NCBI GenBank assembly: GCA_030431975.1
Contig: JAUIHP010000004.1
Coordinates: 1 to 64,000, forward strand
DNA: 64,000 nucleotides
Source: a bacterium
Lineage (GTDB): Bacteria > Eisenbacteria > RBG-16-71-46 > CAIMUX01
Reading direction: 5' to 3'
The position numbers and the translations under genes were made by a program. A model generated the notes under the pieces. The model did no database searches. It had not been told where the DNA came from and worked only from the letters and a program-made list of their open reading frames with translations. Position 1 is the first letter of the stretch, and each line of letters opens with the position of its first letter. Below, piece after piece: positions 43,601 through 51,636 of this stretch.

Positions 43601-43916
43601 GACTCTCGGCTTGCTGCAGATTCCGAATCGGCCGGTAGCGGCGCGAAAGTAACTCGGACAGGGACAGCTTGCTGGTTGCCGCGAATTGGGCAGGCCGTTG
43701 GGGCATCGTTGCCATCAGTTCCATGCACTTGGTGCAGAAAGTATCGTGCCGTTCGCTAAGTGAGGTGTTTTCGTTCACTCGTGCGAAACAGGTGCATCCA
43801 CGGGGGCGATCCTGTTCGTATCCGCACGAACAGGAATGTGCGCTGACGGCATCAGCCCCTCTCCCAACGGGTGGGTCGACGGGAGCATCAGCATTCCGAC
43901 GCGTTGTTGTGGCCAA
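40689..43916 (-). CDS. Large Ser/Thr kinase-like protein with central ATPase-like region and TPR tail
   Basis: 1075 aa, from TTG at 43916 with no clear Shine-Dalgarno, so the start is uncertain. A Cys-rich segment (residues 29-64; CSCGY, CTCF and CTKC) may bind zinc. The kinase domain (about 94-330) has VLKTD (Lys123), YLHLDIRPENLL (Asp205), DFGSAYD (Asp226) and APE, but the Gly-rich loop is eroded (LQQAESRST). A central region has a degenerate P-loop (VQGRRGTDPLRA). From about residue 580 to the end, helical pairs look like TPRs. The order kinase, STAND-like ATPase, TPR resembles PknK-type regulators. Codon use looks less GC-rich than in its neighbours, perhaps indicating transfer. Confidence 0.78.
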   Translation of the reverse strand: MATTTRRNADAPVDPPVGRGADAVSAHSCSCGYEQDRPRGCTCFARVNENTSLSERHDTFCTKCMELMATMPQRPAQFAATSKLSLSELLSRRYRPIRNLQQAESRSTILAEELATGNHVVLKTDLPDRIRHEVEVLISIPRHVGPKVCDLLWDGAALTVAMEALRGRPFPEVVDTIVEDEWPTLIRDVLIDLHHLHRTGYLHLDIRPENLLVVGEPDGRQLRLIDFGSAYDLRSVTGLDGYRTQVDPSFVAPEILGRWTADARSDLYSLARVLEHSGVRIDEMGLLESALEHSVSSRPKHALEVAQSIEESKRISPSPRLLNFDNRPVVPVRPATRQERPTPPDRRSVILVQGRRGTDPLRAAQMLALTLATGNAEVQTESTQPASGTSSHPGVLIRANEWSPLRPACAEGADEVITLLPLRAKELRTSVDLALTNEVSANIPSSFFDRATGSTSALIRNLQVERGDGAPSLYRIVAPHSWSYPGHSAEADPNVRRGLAHLHVIGPGARRDAAESQLAMSGGDASSWTELENLGAAWEYADHSIGFEQDVDCETEVSAFGPELLQSITPNSDSIENVAHVARIQRQYGLEAESRDLVESMVVEYGENERFQDLDLLFRSWAMDSGLSVRDAFRTEFGGCDPESRSELAYYTALATSQFGSREAILLLQDYCLQDPRFSLNSARILMEYSLPGLSTEGARRRLQELSEFLTPGFVSYYEGRLALRSGDRESATRMINAALEMDADGPEVGLREFQAFLSILRFEEDPEDAVRLMKSAIKLASTKVWRSAMEYNLAMHYERMGQLSSCETHARRSMQLASSAGIRRQERHSRVLLCGMACWTGDLDGAESHLDFAFRSPGTTDSQWSESPVLAQAALVNLQRGAEARAALQAEASWQAAITTAASQLIRTAISIASEVVFDTGRRDLATRLLAIPHLPDRISDLSDATVASIRAFADGQSYDLAIQRIETALEGRASDFQAARLTRLRGRIRMTVGDFSAAANDIAAALERLPSVCGPYARLRWRLDLVEALQVCEPAELDQIVEAARQDGFKGILARSLKLRARISVQPTPKKDV

Positions 43917-44191
43917 GAGACCGAAGACGAAATGAAGTAGGGCTCGGGAAGCTGTCGCAGGGAGGAGGCGGGTTGAGCGTAGAGCCTAAGGGGAATTCCC
44001 AACCCCTGAAAGGCGCCTAGTCGGGGCAGAATTCACGGTTCGAAGGTTTGCTAACTGCCAACATCAGGGGCGAAGATTCGAGGACTCGAATCGGAGCTAT
44101 CTTGAGATGGCTGGGGTCGGACGACAAAGAGCCTCCCTCCGGAGACTTGTCGCGGCGGAGGCAACCTTGACCGATCGGCGCCTCCAGTCTG
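43917..44191. other. Intergenic region upstream of the kinase gene
   Basis: 275 bp between the kinase gene and the end of rho, both read leftward. It should contain the rho 3' end and the kinase promoter. I see only short imperfect inverted repeats and no clear promoter. Confidence 0.4.
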
Positions 44192-45655
44192 TTAGTCCTG
44201 CACACCCCCACCCACCAACGCCGCCAACAAATCCGCATTGGTCGGATACCGCTCCATCATCCGGATCAGCCCCAGCATCGCTTCATCCGCATGCCGATCG
44301 GCCAGGAACCTCCGCAGCGTATGCAGCGCCCGGACTTCATCCATGCTGTAGAGCTTCTCTTCCTTGCGGCTGCCGCTTCCGAGGATGTCGATGGCGGGGA
44401 AGATCCGTTTGTCCGCCAGCTTGCGGCTGAGCATGACCTCGGTGTTTCCCGTTCCTTTGAACTCCTGGAAGATGACCTCGTCCATCCGGGATCCGGTGTC
44501 GACGAGGGCGGTTCCGAGGATGGTCAGGCTTCCGCCGTTTTCGATCTTGCGGGCGGCCCCGAAGATGCGGCGGGGGCCGTACATCGTCGAGGCGTCGATT
44601 CCTCCGGACAGGGTTCGTCCGGATCCTTCACTGGTCAGGTTGTAGGCGCGGGCGAGCCGCGTGATGGAGTCCAACAGCAGGACGACGTCCTTGCCTTCGA
44701 CGACGCTCTCCGCAACACGGACAACGGCCTCTTCGGCGGTCTTCACGTGATCACTGGGATGCATGTCGTTCGAGCTGGCCACGACTTCACAGTCGACGCC
44801 GCGCTTGAAGTACGTGACCTCCTCGGGCCGCTCGTCGATGAGCAGGCACATGACTTCGACTTCGGGATGGTTCTTGATCAATGCCTCGGCGACGGCCATG
44901 AGCAGCATCGTCTTTCCGGCCTTGGGCGGAGACGTGATCAGGCAGCGCTGGCCTTTTCCGATGGGGGCGACGAGGTCGAAAACGCGGTTCGAGTAGGCGT
45001 CGGGTTCGGTCTCGAGAACGAGTCTCTCATGGGGATCGATGCTGATGCCGCGGTGCAGCATCTTCAGGCTGTCGAGCAGATCGCGTCGGCGACCTCCTCC
45101 GCCGCGTCGGCCTCCTCGCGGACCACCGCCTCCTCCGCCTCGGGGGCCTCCGCGGGGACGGGATCCGCCGCCTCCGCCGCCTCGGCTTCGCGGGTCGCCG
45201 TTCCTTGAAGATCGTCCGCCGGGGCCACCGGGGCCGCCGCTGCGTCCGGGACCGGATCCGGGGCCTCTCGAGCCGCGGGAGCTGTTTCCGCCTCCGCCGC
45301 GACCGCCGCGCTCACTGCGGTTTCCGTCCCGGCCGGAGCCGCCTCCCTGACCTCCTCGGCCGGAAGATCGGCGGGACCGGGTGCCCGTGCCTCCCTCGGA
45401 GTTGCCGCCGCCGGAACTGTCCGAGGAGCGTCGACGCCGCGGGCGCCGGGGACGGTCGGATCCGCCGTTGCCGTCTCCGTCGGCTGTGGCTTCGGATGCG
45501 CCTTCGGGGCGATCGCTACCGGTGGACTTGCTGGAACGGCGGGGACGCCGCCGACGACTCGGGCTCGACGTAGAATCCGTCTTTTTCTCGGTCAAAGAGA
45601 CTCCTGTAGGAACGGGCTCGACCCTGACGTTCGGCAGGGGAGCTTTGGTGGGCAT
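44192..45655 (-). CDS. rho: Transcription termination factor Rho with Arg/Gly-rich N-terminus and no OB fold
   Basis: 487 aa from the ATG at 45655, 8 nt after AGGA. The C-terminal ATPase core (about 195-487) is well conserved: SPIGKGQR-like VAPIGKGQRCLITS, Walker A PPKAGKT, CLLIDERPEEVTYFKR, LLLDSITRLARAY, FKGTGN and FPAID. This hexameric helicase terminates transcription. Residues 25-192 are a long Arg/Gly/Ser-rich, probably disordered stretch with many RGG motifs. The Rho_N and cold-shock/OB-fold RNA-binding domains that normally precede SLKMLHRGISIDPHERL are not present. The RGG region may replace primary RNA binding. Confidence 0.95.
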   Translation of the reverse strand: MPTKAPLPNVRVEPVPTGVSLTEKKTDSTSSPSRRRRPRRSSKSTGSDRPEGASEATADGDGNGGSDRPRRPRRRRSSDSSGGGNSEGGTGTRSRRSSGRGGQGGGSGRDGNRSERGGRGGGGNSSRGSRGPGSGPGRSGGPGGPGGRSSRNGDPRSRGGGGGGSRPRGGPRGGGGGGPRGGRRGGGGRRRDLLDSLKMLHRGISIDPHERLVLETEPDAYSNRVFDLVAPIGKGQRCLITSPPKAGKTMLLMAVAEALIKNHPEVEVMCLLIDERPEEVTYFKRGVDCEVVASSNDMHPSDHVKTAEEAVVRVAESVVEGKDVVLLLDSITRLARAYNLTSEGSGRTLSGGIDASTMYGPRRIFGAARKIENGGSLTILGTALVDTGSRMDEVIFQEFKGTGNTEVMLSRKLADKRIFPAIDILGSGSRKEEKLYSMDEVRALHTLRRFLADRHADEAMLGLIRMMERYPTNADLLAALVGGGVQD

Positions 45656-45836
45656 GGGCACATCCTGGTGCGATCTGGTGCCCCGTGGATCGCCTTGGAT
45701 CCGTGCCCAGAGGGTAGCACAGGGGATCGAGATTGCTGCAAGGCCCGATTGAGGGCACCACAGGTGTGGATTGCCGATTCCCGGGGGGCTATCATCCGTG
45801 GATTGTTTGCGAATCGAGGCGAAAAGGAGACGCGTT

Positions 45837-47348
45837 ATGACGGATTTCTTGGCCGATCTCGGCATCTCTGAGGTCAACTCCGGAGCCTACTCCGACCATT
45901 GGATCGAGAAGCCCTCGGGCGAGGCGTTGGTCAGTTTCAACCCGGCGACGGGCGAGCCCATTTCCACCGTCATGATGGCGGGCGCGGATGACTATGAGGC
46001 GGCGGTCGCCGCAGCGGAGAAGACCTTCGGAAAGTGGCGCATGATGCCCGCTCCGCAGCGTGGCGAAGTGGTCCGCAAGGTCGGCGAGGAGCTTCGCCGT
46101 TTCAAAGAGCCGCTTGGCCGTCTGGTCACTCTCGAGATGGGTAAGATCCTGACCGAGGGCGAAGGCGAAGTGCAGGAGATGATCGACATCGCCGACTTCG
46201 CGGTCGGGCTGTCGCGTCAGCTCTACGGCAACGCGATGCACAGCGAGCGTCCGCTCCACCGGATGTACGAGCAGTGGCATCCGCTGGGACCGATCGGAAT
46301 CATCTCGGCCTTCAACTTTCCGGTCGCGGTGTGGTCCTGGAACGCGATGATCGCCGCCGTCTGCGGCGACACCATGCTCTGGAAGCCGTCTCCGGAAACG
46401 CCGCTCACCGCCATTGCGGTTCAGAATATCGTCAACCGTGTCACGGACGCGGAAGGACTGCAGGGACTCTTCACGCTGGCGATGGGCGATGTCCCTAATG
46501 TCGGCGAGCGGATGATCGCGGACCGTCGCCTCCCGCTCATTTCGGCAACTGGATCCTGCGCCATGGGACGCCGGGTCGGGCAGGTCGTGGCGGGACGCAT
46601 GGGCCGGTCTCTTCTCGAACTGGGCGGTAACAACGCGCTCATCGTTCTGGACGATGCGGACACCGATCTCGCCATGCGGGCCATTCTCTTCGGCGCCGTC
46701 GGGACGGCCGGGCAGCGTTGCACGAGCACGCGTCGCGTCTTCATGCAAAAGGGGGTGGCGGAGAAGATCACCGACCAGCTTCTCGGCGCCTACAAGACGA
46801 TCTCGATCGGCGATCCCCAGGATCCCAAGACCCTGATGGGTCCGCTCATCACGCAGGACGCGGTTCAGAACGTCGTCAACGCCGTCGTCAAGGTTCGCGA
46901 GCAGGGCGGAGAGGTCCTCTGCGGAGGCGAGGCCATCGACGGTCCTGGTTACTTCTGCCAGCCGACCATCGTTCGGGGCCGGCCGGACATGGACATCGTC
47001 AAGCACGAAACCTTCGGCCCGCTGCTCTACCTCTTCACCGTCGATTCGCTGGACGAGGCCATGCAGCACCACAACTCGGTCGACCAGGGACTCTCGAGCG
47101 CCATCTTCACGCGGAACCTGCAGAAGGCCGAGGAGTTCCTCTCTCACCGGGGCAGTGACTGCGGCATCGCCAACGTCAACATCGGTACCTCCGGGGCCGA
47201 GATCGGTGGAGCCTTCGGTGGGGAAAAGGACACAGGTGGCGGCCGCGAGGCGGGCAGCGACTCGTGGAAGGCCTATATGAGACGCCAGACGAACACGATA
47301 AACTGGTCCAACGAGTTGCCGCTGGCCCAGGGCGTTCAGTTCGGCTAG
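45837..47348 (+). CDS. Aldehyde dehydrogenase, ALDH7 (antiquitin-like) family
   Basis: 503 aa from the ATG at 45837, 9 nt after AAGGAG. NAD-dependent aldehyde oxidation is expected. Catalytic-region motifs: LLELGGNNALIVLDDAD, GTAGQRCTSTRR (nucleophilic Cys), and the ALDH7-specific end IGGAFGGEKDTGGGREAGSD with the tail NTINWSNELPLAQGVQFG. Relatives oxidise alpha-aminoadipate semialdehyde in lysine degradation. No other lysine-pathway gene is near, so the substrate stays open. It is divergent from rho. Confidence 0.92.
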   Translation: MTDFLADLGISEVNSGAYSDHWIEKPSGEALVSFNPATGEPISTVMMAGADDYEAAVAAAEKTFGKWRMMPAPQRGEVVRKVGEELRRFKEPLGRLVTLEMGKILTEGEGEVQEMIDIADFAVGLSRQLYGNAMHSERPLHRMYEQWHPLGPIGIISAFNFPVAVWSWNAMIAAVCGDTMLWKPSPETPLTAIAVQNIVNRVTDAEGLQGLFTLAMGDVPNVGERMIADRRLPLISATGSCAMGRRVGQVVAGRMGRSLLELGGNNALIVLDDADTDLAMRAILFGAVGTAGQRCTSTRRVFMQKGVAEKITDQLLGAYKTISIGDPQDPKTLMGPLITQDAVQNVVNAVVKVREQGGEVLCGGEAIDGPGYFCQPTIVRGRPDMDIVKHETFGPLLYLFTVDSLDEAMQHHNSVDQGLSSAIFTRNLQKAEEFLSHRGSDCGIANVNIGTSGAEIGGAFGGEKDTGGGREAGSDSWKAYMRRQTNTINWSNELPLAQGVQFG

Positions 47349-47446
47349 CCGGACCGTGCGACGGCGGCTTAGGCAAGGCCAGGCTAGTCATGCAACGCCT
47401 GGTCATGCTGGTCCGTTGCCGCCGTGGCAGTCTGAGAAGTAACCGC

Positions 47447-47466
47447 CCGATGCCGGTTTGCATCGG
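47447..47466 (+). other. Hairpin in the leader of the thioredoxin gene
   Basis: CCGATGC, a 6-nt loop CGGTTT, and GCATCGG form a 7-bp stem followed by purines, not T. It sits in the roughly 200-bp region between the ALDH7 and thioredoxin genes and could be a weak terminator or an RNA-stability element. Confidence 0.4.
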
Positions 47467-47550
47467 AAAGGCGGAATCAACAAGGGGGCAGCAGCCCCAG
47501 CAAGGCGGGGCCCGTAGTGGGGACGCCCGAAGTTAAGGAGCGAAGAACTC

Positions 47551-47877
47551 ATGGTCATCGTGAACAACGACAACTACGACGAGCTGGTCGCCAAGTCTGA
47601 CGTCCCCGTCGTCCTGGACTTCGGAGCCACCTGGTGCGGCCCCTGCAAGAAGCTCGAGCCGGTCATCGAGGAGCTTGCCGGTGAGATGGAAGGCAAGGTC
47701 TTCGTCGGCAAGGTCGACGTGGAGAAGGCCCGCGACGTGGCCGCCAAGTTCGGCGTCATGAGCGTCCCGACCGTCATCTTCCTGAAGGGCGGCGAGCCGG
47801 TTCACCAGTTCGTGGGCGTCGAGTCCAAGGAGAAGATCACGGGCATGATTTCGCAGCACTTCGGAGTCGGCGTCTAA
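47551..47877 (+). CDS. trxA: Thioredoxin
   Basis: 108 aa, the standard length, with no signal peptide. The active site is ATWCGPCKKLEPV near residue 30, and the cis-Pro is in SVPTVIFLKGG. It reduces cytoplasmic disulfides and is the expected electron donor for DsbD. AAGGAG precedes the ATG by 10 nt. A strong terminator lies about 90 bp downstream, so this is the last gene of its transcript. Confidence 0.96.
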   Translation: MVIVNNDNYDELVAKSDVPVVLDFGATWCGPCKKLEPVIEELAGEMEGKVFVGKVDVEKARDVAAKFGVMSVPTVIFLKGGEPVHQFVGVESKEKITGMISQHFGVGV

Positions 47878-47968
47878 GACCCCGTCCGATTTCGCTGACC
47901 CTCCCGGTAGCGCGCCTGAGTGAAGTCCTTCACCGGCCGCGTTCGAGAGTGGTGTTGTGAACTGAATG

Positions 47969-48002
47969 AGCACCGAGACCTACCGTCTCGGTGCTTTTCT
48001 TA
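47969..48002 (+). terminator. Rho-independent terminator after trxA
   Basis: AGCACCGAGAC, loop CTACC, GTCTCGGTGCT, then TTTCTTA. A perfect 11-bp stem with a T-rich 3' end. Confidence 0.85.
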
Positions 48003-48067
48003 GTCGTGTTCGCACCTCATTCGTGTTGTTCCGCAAGCGCGATCGCTCAAAGTCGCCGGAGCTTCGT

Positions 48068-50248
48068 TCATTTCGGTGAAGAGGAAGCTCTGAGCCGCTC
48101 CAACGCTTCCAGCGCGGTGGGATTCTGGCCCCCGAGCTGCGCATAGGTCTCATAGGCCTGAAGCGCGGCGGCGGTCTCTCCGAGTCCTTCGCGGGCCCGG
48201 CCGAGGTGACGGTAGGCCTCGGCGAAGTTTGGTAGGTCGGTGACGGCCTGGGTCGCGTCTTCGGCGGCCCCGGCAAAGTCCCCGAGTCCGAGTTTGGCCA
48301 TGGCCCGATTGGTTCGGGCTGTTGCCGTTTCCGGACTGGGCTCTTTCGTGGCGAGGTAGGCGTTGTAGTTTTCCAACGCCTCGGCGTGACGGTCCATCGC
48401 GACCAGAATGTCTCCGCGCGTCACACGAACGCGATCCCGTTCGGATTCGGTTCCGGCTCTGTCCGCCGCACTTTCCAGGACTTCCAGTGCTTCGTCCGGA
48501 CGACGCAGTTGATTGAGTGCTGCCGCCAAAAGGACGCGAGGCGAGGCCACATGCGGTGAACATTGGATGGCGAGCCGGTACTGTTCCGCCGCGCGGTCGT
48601 AGGCGCCGATGCGAAACAAGAACTGGCCGAGGCTGATCTCCGCCCACGGAAAACTTCGCGAACCGAAGAGAGTGGACATCGGGCCGGGGTTGGGCGGCAG
48701 CAGGGGAGGTGCGCCCGGTCCGGCCGCTTTCAACGCGGCGGCCGTGTTTTCGATGTTCTCCGCGCCCAGTTGGTTCGCAGCCAGGTACGCTTCGTTTTCT
48801 GGTGTTCGCCTCACCAGAATGATGACCTGTCCGTCGAGGTAACAGAGCGACCAACTGCCGTCCCGGATCATTCGGCTGGTCAACGACGAAGCGGCGCCGT
48901 GGTCGAGGACGACGGTTTGGAAACCGAACTCCGTGAGGGCCGATTCCCAAACTGCCGGCTCGCGCAACATGCGGATGTATCGATCGAAGTGCTCGGTCGA
49001 GTGGACTTCGAGACGGCCATCTATGAAGACGGGATACTCGGGCGCGGCCCCCATCAGGTACGAGCCGACCGACAACGTGCTGAAGATGGGCTGCGGCGGA
49101 TCGGTCTCCCGAAGAAACGCGGCGGCTCCCGGAGAGAACGCGATGTCGGCCAGCCCGGCTCCAAAGCTGCGATTGGATTCGATGGCAGCGTAGGTCCGAT
49201 CCGTCACGATACCGAAAACGTAGAGCACGGTTGCCGCCGCGAACCCGATGGAAAACGCACCGGTGAGTGTGCGTCTTGCCGACGGTCCGGCGCTCTCCAG
49301 AATCTTGGAGATTGGCGCGGCCTCACGAGCGAGGTAAAGCCATCGCGCCAGGATGGGGGCGGTTCCAATCGCAAGAATGGCCAGGTTCCGTCTCGCCTTG
49401 AAGGAAAGAAAGACGAACGCAGCGACGATGATGATCTCGCTGATCCGCGGGCGCCGCGAGGCGAGCAGTGCGAGGGCAAGGAGTCCGAGGTACCACGGAA
49501 ACAGGTAGGCCGCCGGATGCCGCACCGACGCGTCGAACGCGCTCAGAAACTCGCCGATCGTCGTCGAGTAGATCTCGATCGAGCCGTCGATCCGCGTGAA
49601 GAGAACGAGAGGGTGGAGGGCTCCTTCAACAAAGAACGGGTTCAGCAAAGTCGCAACGATCGATGCCGCGAGAACCAGCCACAGCCTGCGGTCGCGGAAC
49701 TGTTCGAGCACATGGGCGCCCAGCGCGCCGATTCCCACGACGAAGATGCCTTCCGAGTTCACCCAAAGGACGAAGAGCAGCGGAATCCACCAGACGAAAC
49801 TTCCGGGTCGGTCGCGATACCTCTGTAGGACGAGAAGCAGAACGGCCAACAGGAGGAAGGTGAAGATCTCCGGCCTTACCATGAACCGTTCGCTGGCCAG
49901 TACGACGCCGAGAATGGCCGCGACCGCAGCCACCCCGGGTGCTGACTGGCGTGCGGCATGGAAGTACACGAGGACAAAGGTCACCCCAACAAGGACCGCT
50001 TTGACCCAGATGGCGAGCTTCACACCTCCAAGTTGATGGATCCCGTAGAGGAACAGCTGAAAGAGCCAGTGGAGGTCGACATAGGGCCGGCCGGACGAGG
50101 GAAAGCTGTAGCTGTCGACGCGCGGAATGGAGCCGCCGGCAACGTCGGACCCCGCGCGAAGGTGAAACCAGTAGTCGGCGTTGATGAGGGTGTGGAATGC
50201 GGCCAGAAAGGCGAAGACGAAGACGACCAGAGAAAGTGCGCGCGCCAT
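48068..50248 (-). CDS. Polytopic membrane protein with C-terminal TPR domain
   Basis: About 726 aa from the ATG at 50248 (an upstream ATG at 50296 is also in frame; neither has a clear Shine-Dalgarno). About ten membrane helices (residues 5-355) include an early luminal-loop motif (INADYWFHLRAGSDVA), as in GT-C-type integral glycosyltransferases and related membrane proteins. A large extracytoplasmic region (about 360-520) follows. The last 200 residues are TPR repeats (FRIGAYDRAAEQYRLAIQCS, GLGETAAALQAYETYAQLGG). Function unknown. The layout recalls O-glycan or surface-glycan transferases, but no catalytic motif is certain. Confidence 0.75.
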   Translation of the reverse strand: MARALSLVVFVFAFLAAFHTLINADYWFHLRAGSDVAGGSIPRVDSYSFPSSGRPYVDLHWLFQLFLYGIHQLGGVKLAIWVKAVLVGVTFVLVYFHAARQSAPGVAAVAAILGVVLASERFMVRPEIFTFLLLAVLLLVLQRYRDRPGSFVWWIPLLFVLWVNSEGIFVVGIGALGAHVLEQFRDRRLWLVLAASIVATLLNPFFVEGALHPLVLFTRIDGSIEIYSTTIGEFLSAFDASVRHPAAYLFPWYLGLLALALLASRRPRISEIIIVAAFVFLSFKARRNLAILAIGTAPILARWLYLAREAAPISKILESAGPSARRTLTGAFSIGFAAATVLYVFGIVTDRTYAAIESNRSFGAGLADIAFSPGAAAFLRETDPPQPIFSTLSVGSYLMGAAPEYPVFIDGRLEVHSTEHFDRYIRMLREPAVWESALTEFGFQTVVLDHGAASSLTSRMIRDGSWSLCYLDGQVIILVRRTPENEAYLAANQLGAENIENTAAALKAAGPGAPPLLPPNPGPMSTLFGSRSFPWAEISLGQFLFRIGAYDRAAEQYRLAIQCSPHVASPRVLLAAALNQLRRPDEALEVLESAADRAGTESERDRVRVTRGDILVAMDRHAEALENYNAYLATKEPSPETATARTNRAMAKLGLGDFAGAAEDATQAVTDLPNFAEAYRHLGRAREGLGETAAALQAYETYAQLGGQNPTALEALERLRASSSPK

Positions 50249-50341
50249 CCCGGTGTTTACGCGCGGTCTGCCGGTCTGCAAGCGAGCCCCTCCCATCCGC
50301 CGTTTCGGCCACTTCGGCCACTGCGCCCGTCGGCTGCGAAC

Positions 50342-50401
50342 AAGGCTGCAGTCAAGGCCGGAGTCGGGGCTGCAACCAAGGCTGGAATCAGGGCTGTGTC
50401 C
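50342..50401. repeat. 12-bp tandem repeat in intergenic DNA
   Basis: Five diverged units near AAGGCTGCAGTC lie between the GAPDH-like gene end and the start of the membrane/TPR gene. They are just outside any gene I accept, although each period is a multiple of three. A 9-bp pattern (CACTTCGGC) precedes them near 50303. Confidence 0.8.
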
Positions 50402-50453
50402 CAGCCGGAGAGGCCACCGATGGCGCGAACCAACGACGGCCTCCCGTTTTGGA

Positions 50454-51527
50454 TCAGATCTCGTGGAAGAGGTACGGCTTCAGGCAATCGAGACGTGCGC
50501 TGATATCGTTCGGATCGAGATACCAGCAGGCGACCGCGACCGTGGAGAGCAGCGGGTTTCCGTCCTGCGGCGTGAAGGCGAATCCGACGATCTCGTTGTC
50601 TCCGACGACGGAGAGCGACTTCACCGGCACGACCGTCTGCGACAGGATGCGTCCATAGTGCCCATGATCACGGCCGAACGAGTAGATCTGGTTGGCCGAA
50701 GTCTTTTCGGTCGTCGCGATCCGGCGATTGTCCTTCAGACGCTGCATGACCTGCGGCAGCGTGATCTTCTCCTTCAGCCGCATGTTGAACCACAACGCGT
50801 GCATGTACTGCGTGTTCAGCTTGACCGCTGAAGAGTAGAGGTTCAGGTCGTAGCCGAGGGTCTGGAAGATGTGCCAGGCGTCGCGTGCGTGGTGCGTTCC
50901 GAACCGCGGATCGTCGTGCTTCCCGACCTTCGGCGCCGGAAGGAAGTCTCCGTCCTGCGAGGTGTCGCTGGCGCGACGCATCATGACGAACTTCGCCTCG
51001 AGCAGGTTCTCCGGATTGTTGTTGGGGAAGCCCAGGGACTTGAGCAGCACCGAAATGTTGTGGGTGTTGCAGCTGACGACGTGGACGAACTTGTCTTCCT
51101 TGGGATCGAGCGCTTCATCGTTGATGCCGCGCGCATACATCTTCCCGAAACCGAACTCGCTTCCCTGGGCGATGAAGCCCTTGGTGTTGTGGGTGAAGCG
51201 CTCGTAGTACTTGTTCTTGTTCTCGTGGCCGACGCCCGAGGGCGTGCAGTCGATGACGACGTCCGCGCGGTCGATGGCCTCTTCGGTTTCCCAGCTCACC
51301 TTGAGGCCCTGGTCCTCGAACTTGGGAATGGCCGCTTCGTCGGTACAGAGAAGGGCGCCGCGGTCCATCATGCTCCGCACCTTTGCGACCTCGGTCGTGA
51401 GCGGGGTCCGCTTGTGGAAGGAGACGACGTTGATGCCGAGTTGTTCTCGGAAGTCGGCCAGGAGACCGATCAACGGCTCCCCGATGGTCCCGGTACCGAT
51501 CACGTGAACATGCTTGGCGTCACCCAT
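50454..51527 (-). CDS. Archaeal-type (type II) glyceraldehyde-3-phosphate dehydrogenase-like protein
   Basis: 357 aa. The Rossmann start is HVIGTGTIGEPL. The sequence then follows the archaeal GAPDH pattern: ADVVIDCTPSGVGHENKNKYY, FIAQGSEFGF, VVSCNTHNI (catalytic Cys), MMRRASD, a TQYMHALWFNM stretch at the archaeal MHQHN position, and VVGDNEIVGFAF near the end. Archaeal type II GAPDH oxidises glyceraldehyde-3-phosphate with NAD or NADP and is rare in bacteria. The assignment is by motif order and is moderately sure. A homoserine-dehydrogenase-like relative is the alternative. No other glycolytic gene is adjacent. Confidence 0.72.
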   Translation of the reverse strand: MGDAKHVHVIGTGTIGEPLIGLLADFREQLGINVVSFHKRTPLTTEVAKVRSMMDRGALLCTDEAAIPKFEDQGLKVSWETEEAIDRADVVIDCTPSGVGHENKNKYYERFTHNTKGFIAQGSEFGFGKMYARGINDEALDPKEDKFVHVVSCNTHNISVLLKSLGFPNNNPENLLEAKFVMMRRASDTSQDGDFLPAPKVGKHDDPRFGTHHARDAWHIFQTLGYDLNLYSSAVKLNTQYMHALWFNMRLKEKITLPQVMQRLKDNRRIATTEKTSANQIYSFGRDHGHYGRILSQTVVPVKSLSVVGDNEIVGFAFTPQDGNPLLSTVAVACWYLDPNDISARLDCLKPYLFHEI

Positions 51528-51623
51528 TTCCGATCTCCCTTTCTCGGCCGAAAAAAACGTGAAGAGGGAAAGTCTAGCGGCCCCGGTTGCCGCATGTCAA
51601 TTTTCGCGAGTCTGGATCCGCGC

Positions 51624-51629
51624 TACAAT
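51624..51629 (+). promoter_or_regulatory. Predicted -10 box of a leaderless gene
   Basis: TACAAT ends 7 nt before the ATG at 51637. The -35 position (TTTTCG at 51601) is weak. There is no Shine-Dalgarno ahead of the start, so the transcript probably begins at the ATG. Confidence 0.45.
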
Positions 51630-51636
51630 GCCGCGC

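Noticed and set aside
45039-45350. Proline-rich rightward frame opposite the rho N-terminus
   Set aside because: It is the complement of the Gly/Arg-rich rho codons and has no start signal.
45792-47147. 451-codon frame antisense to the ALDH7 gene
   Set aside because: The opposite strand encodes every ALDH motif, and this frame has none of its own.
47349-47550. Small stable RNA (SRP RNA or similar) ahead of trxA
   Set aside because: I looked for the conserved SRP apical loop and other familiar cores and did not find them. Only one short hairpin stands out.
48563-49828. 421-codon rightward frame inside the membrane/TPR gene
   Set aside because: It is Arg/Asp-rich shadow sequence. The leftward frame has coherent membrane helices and TPRs.
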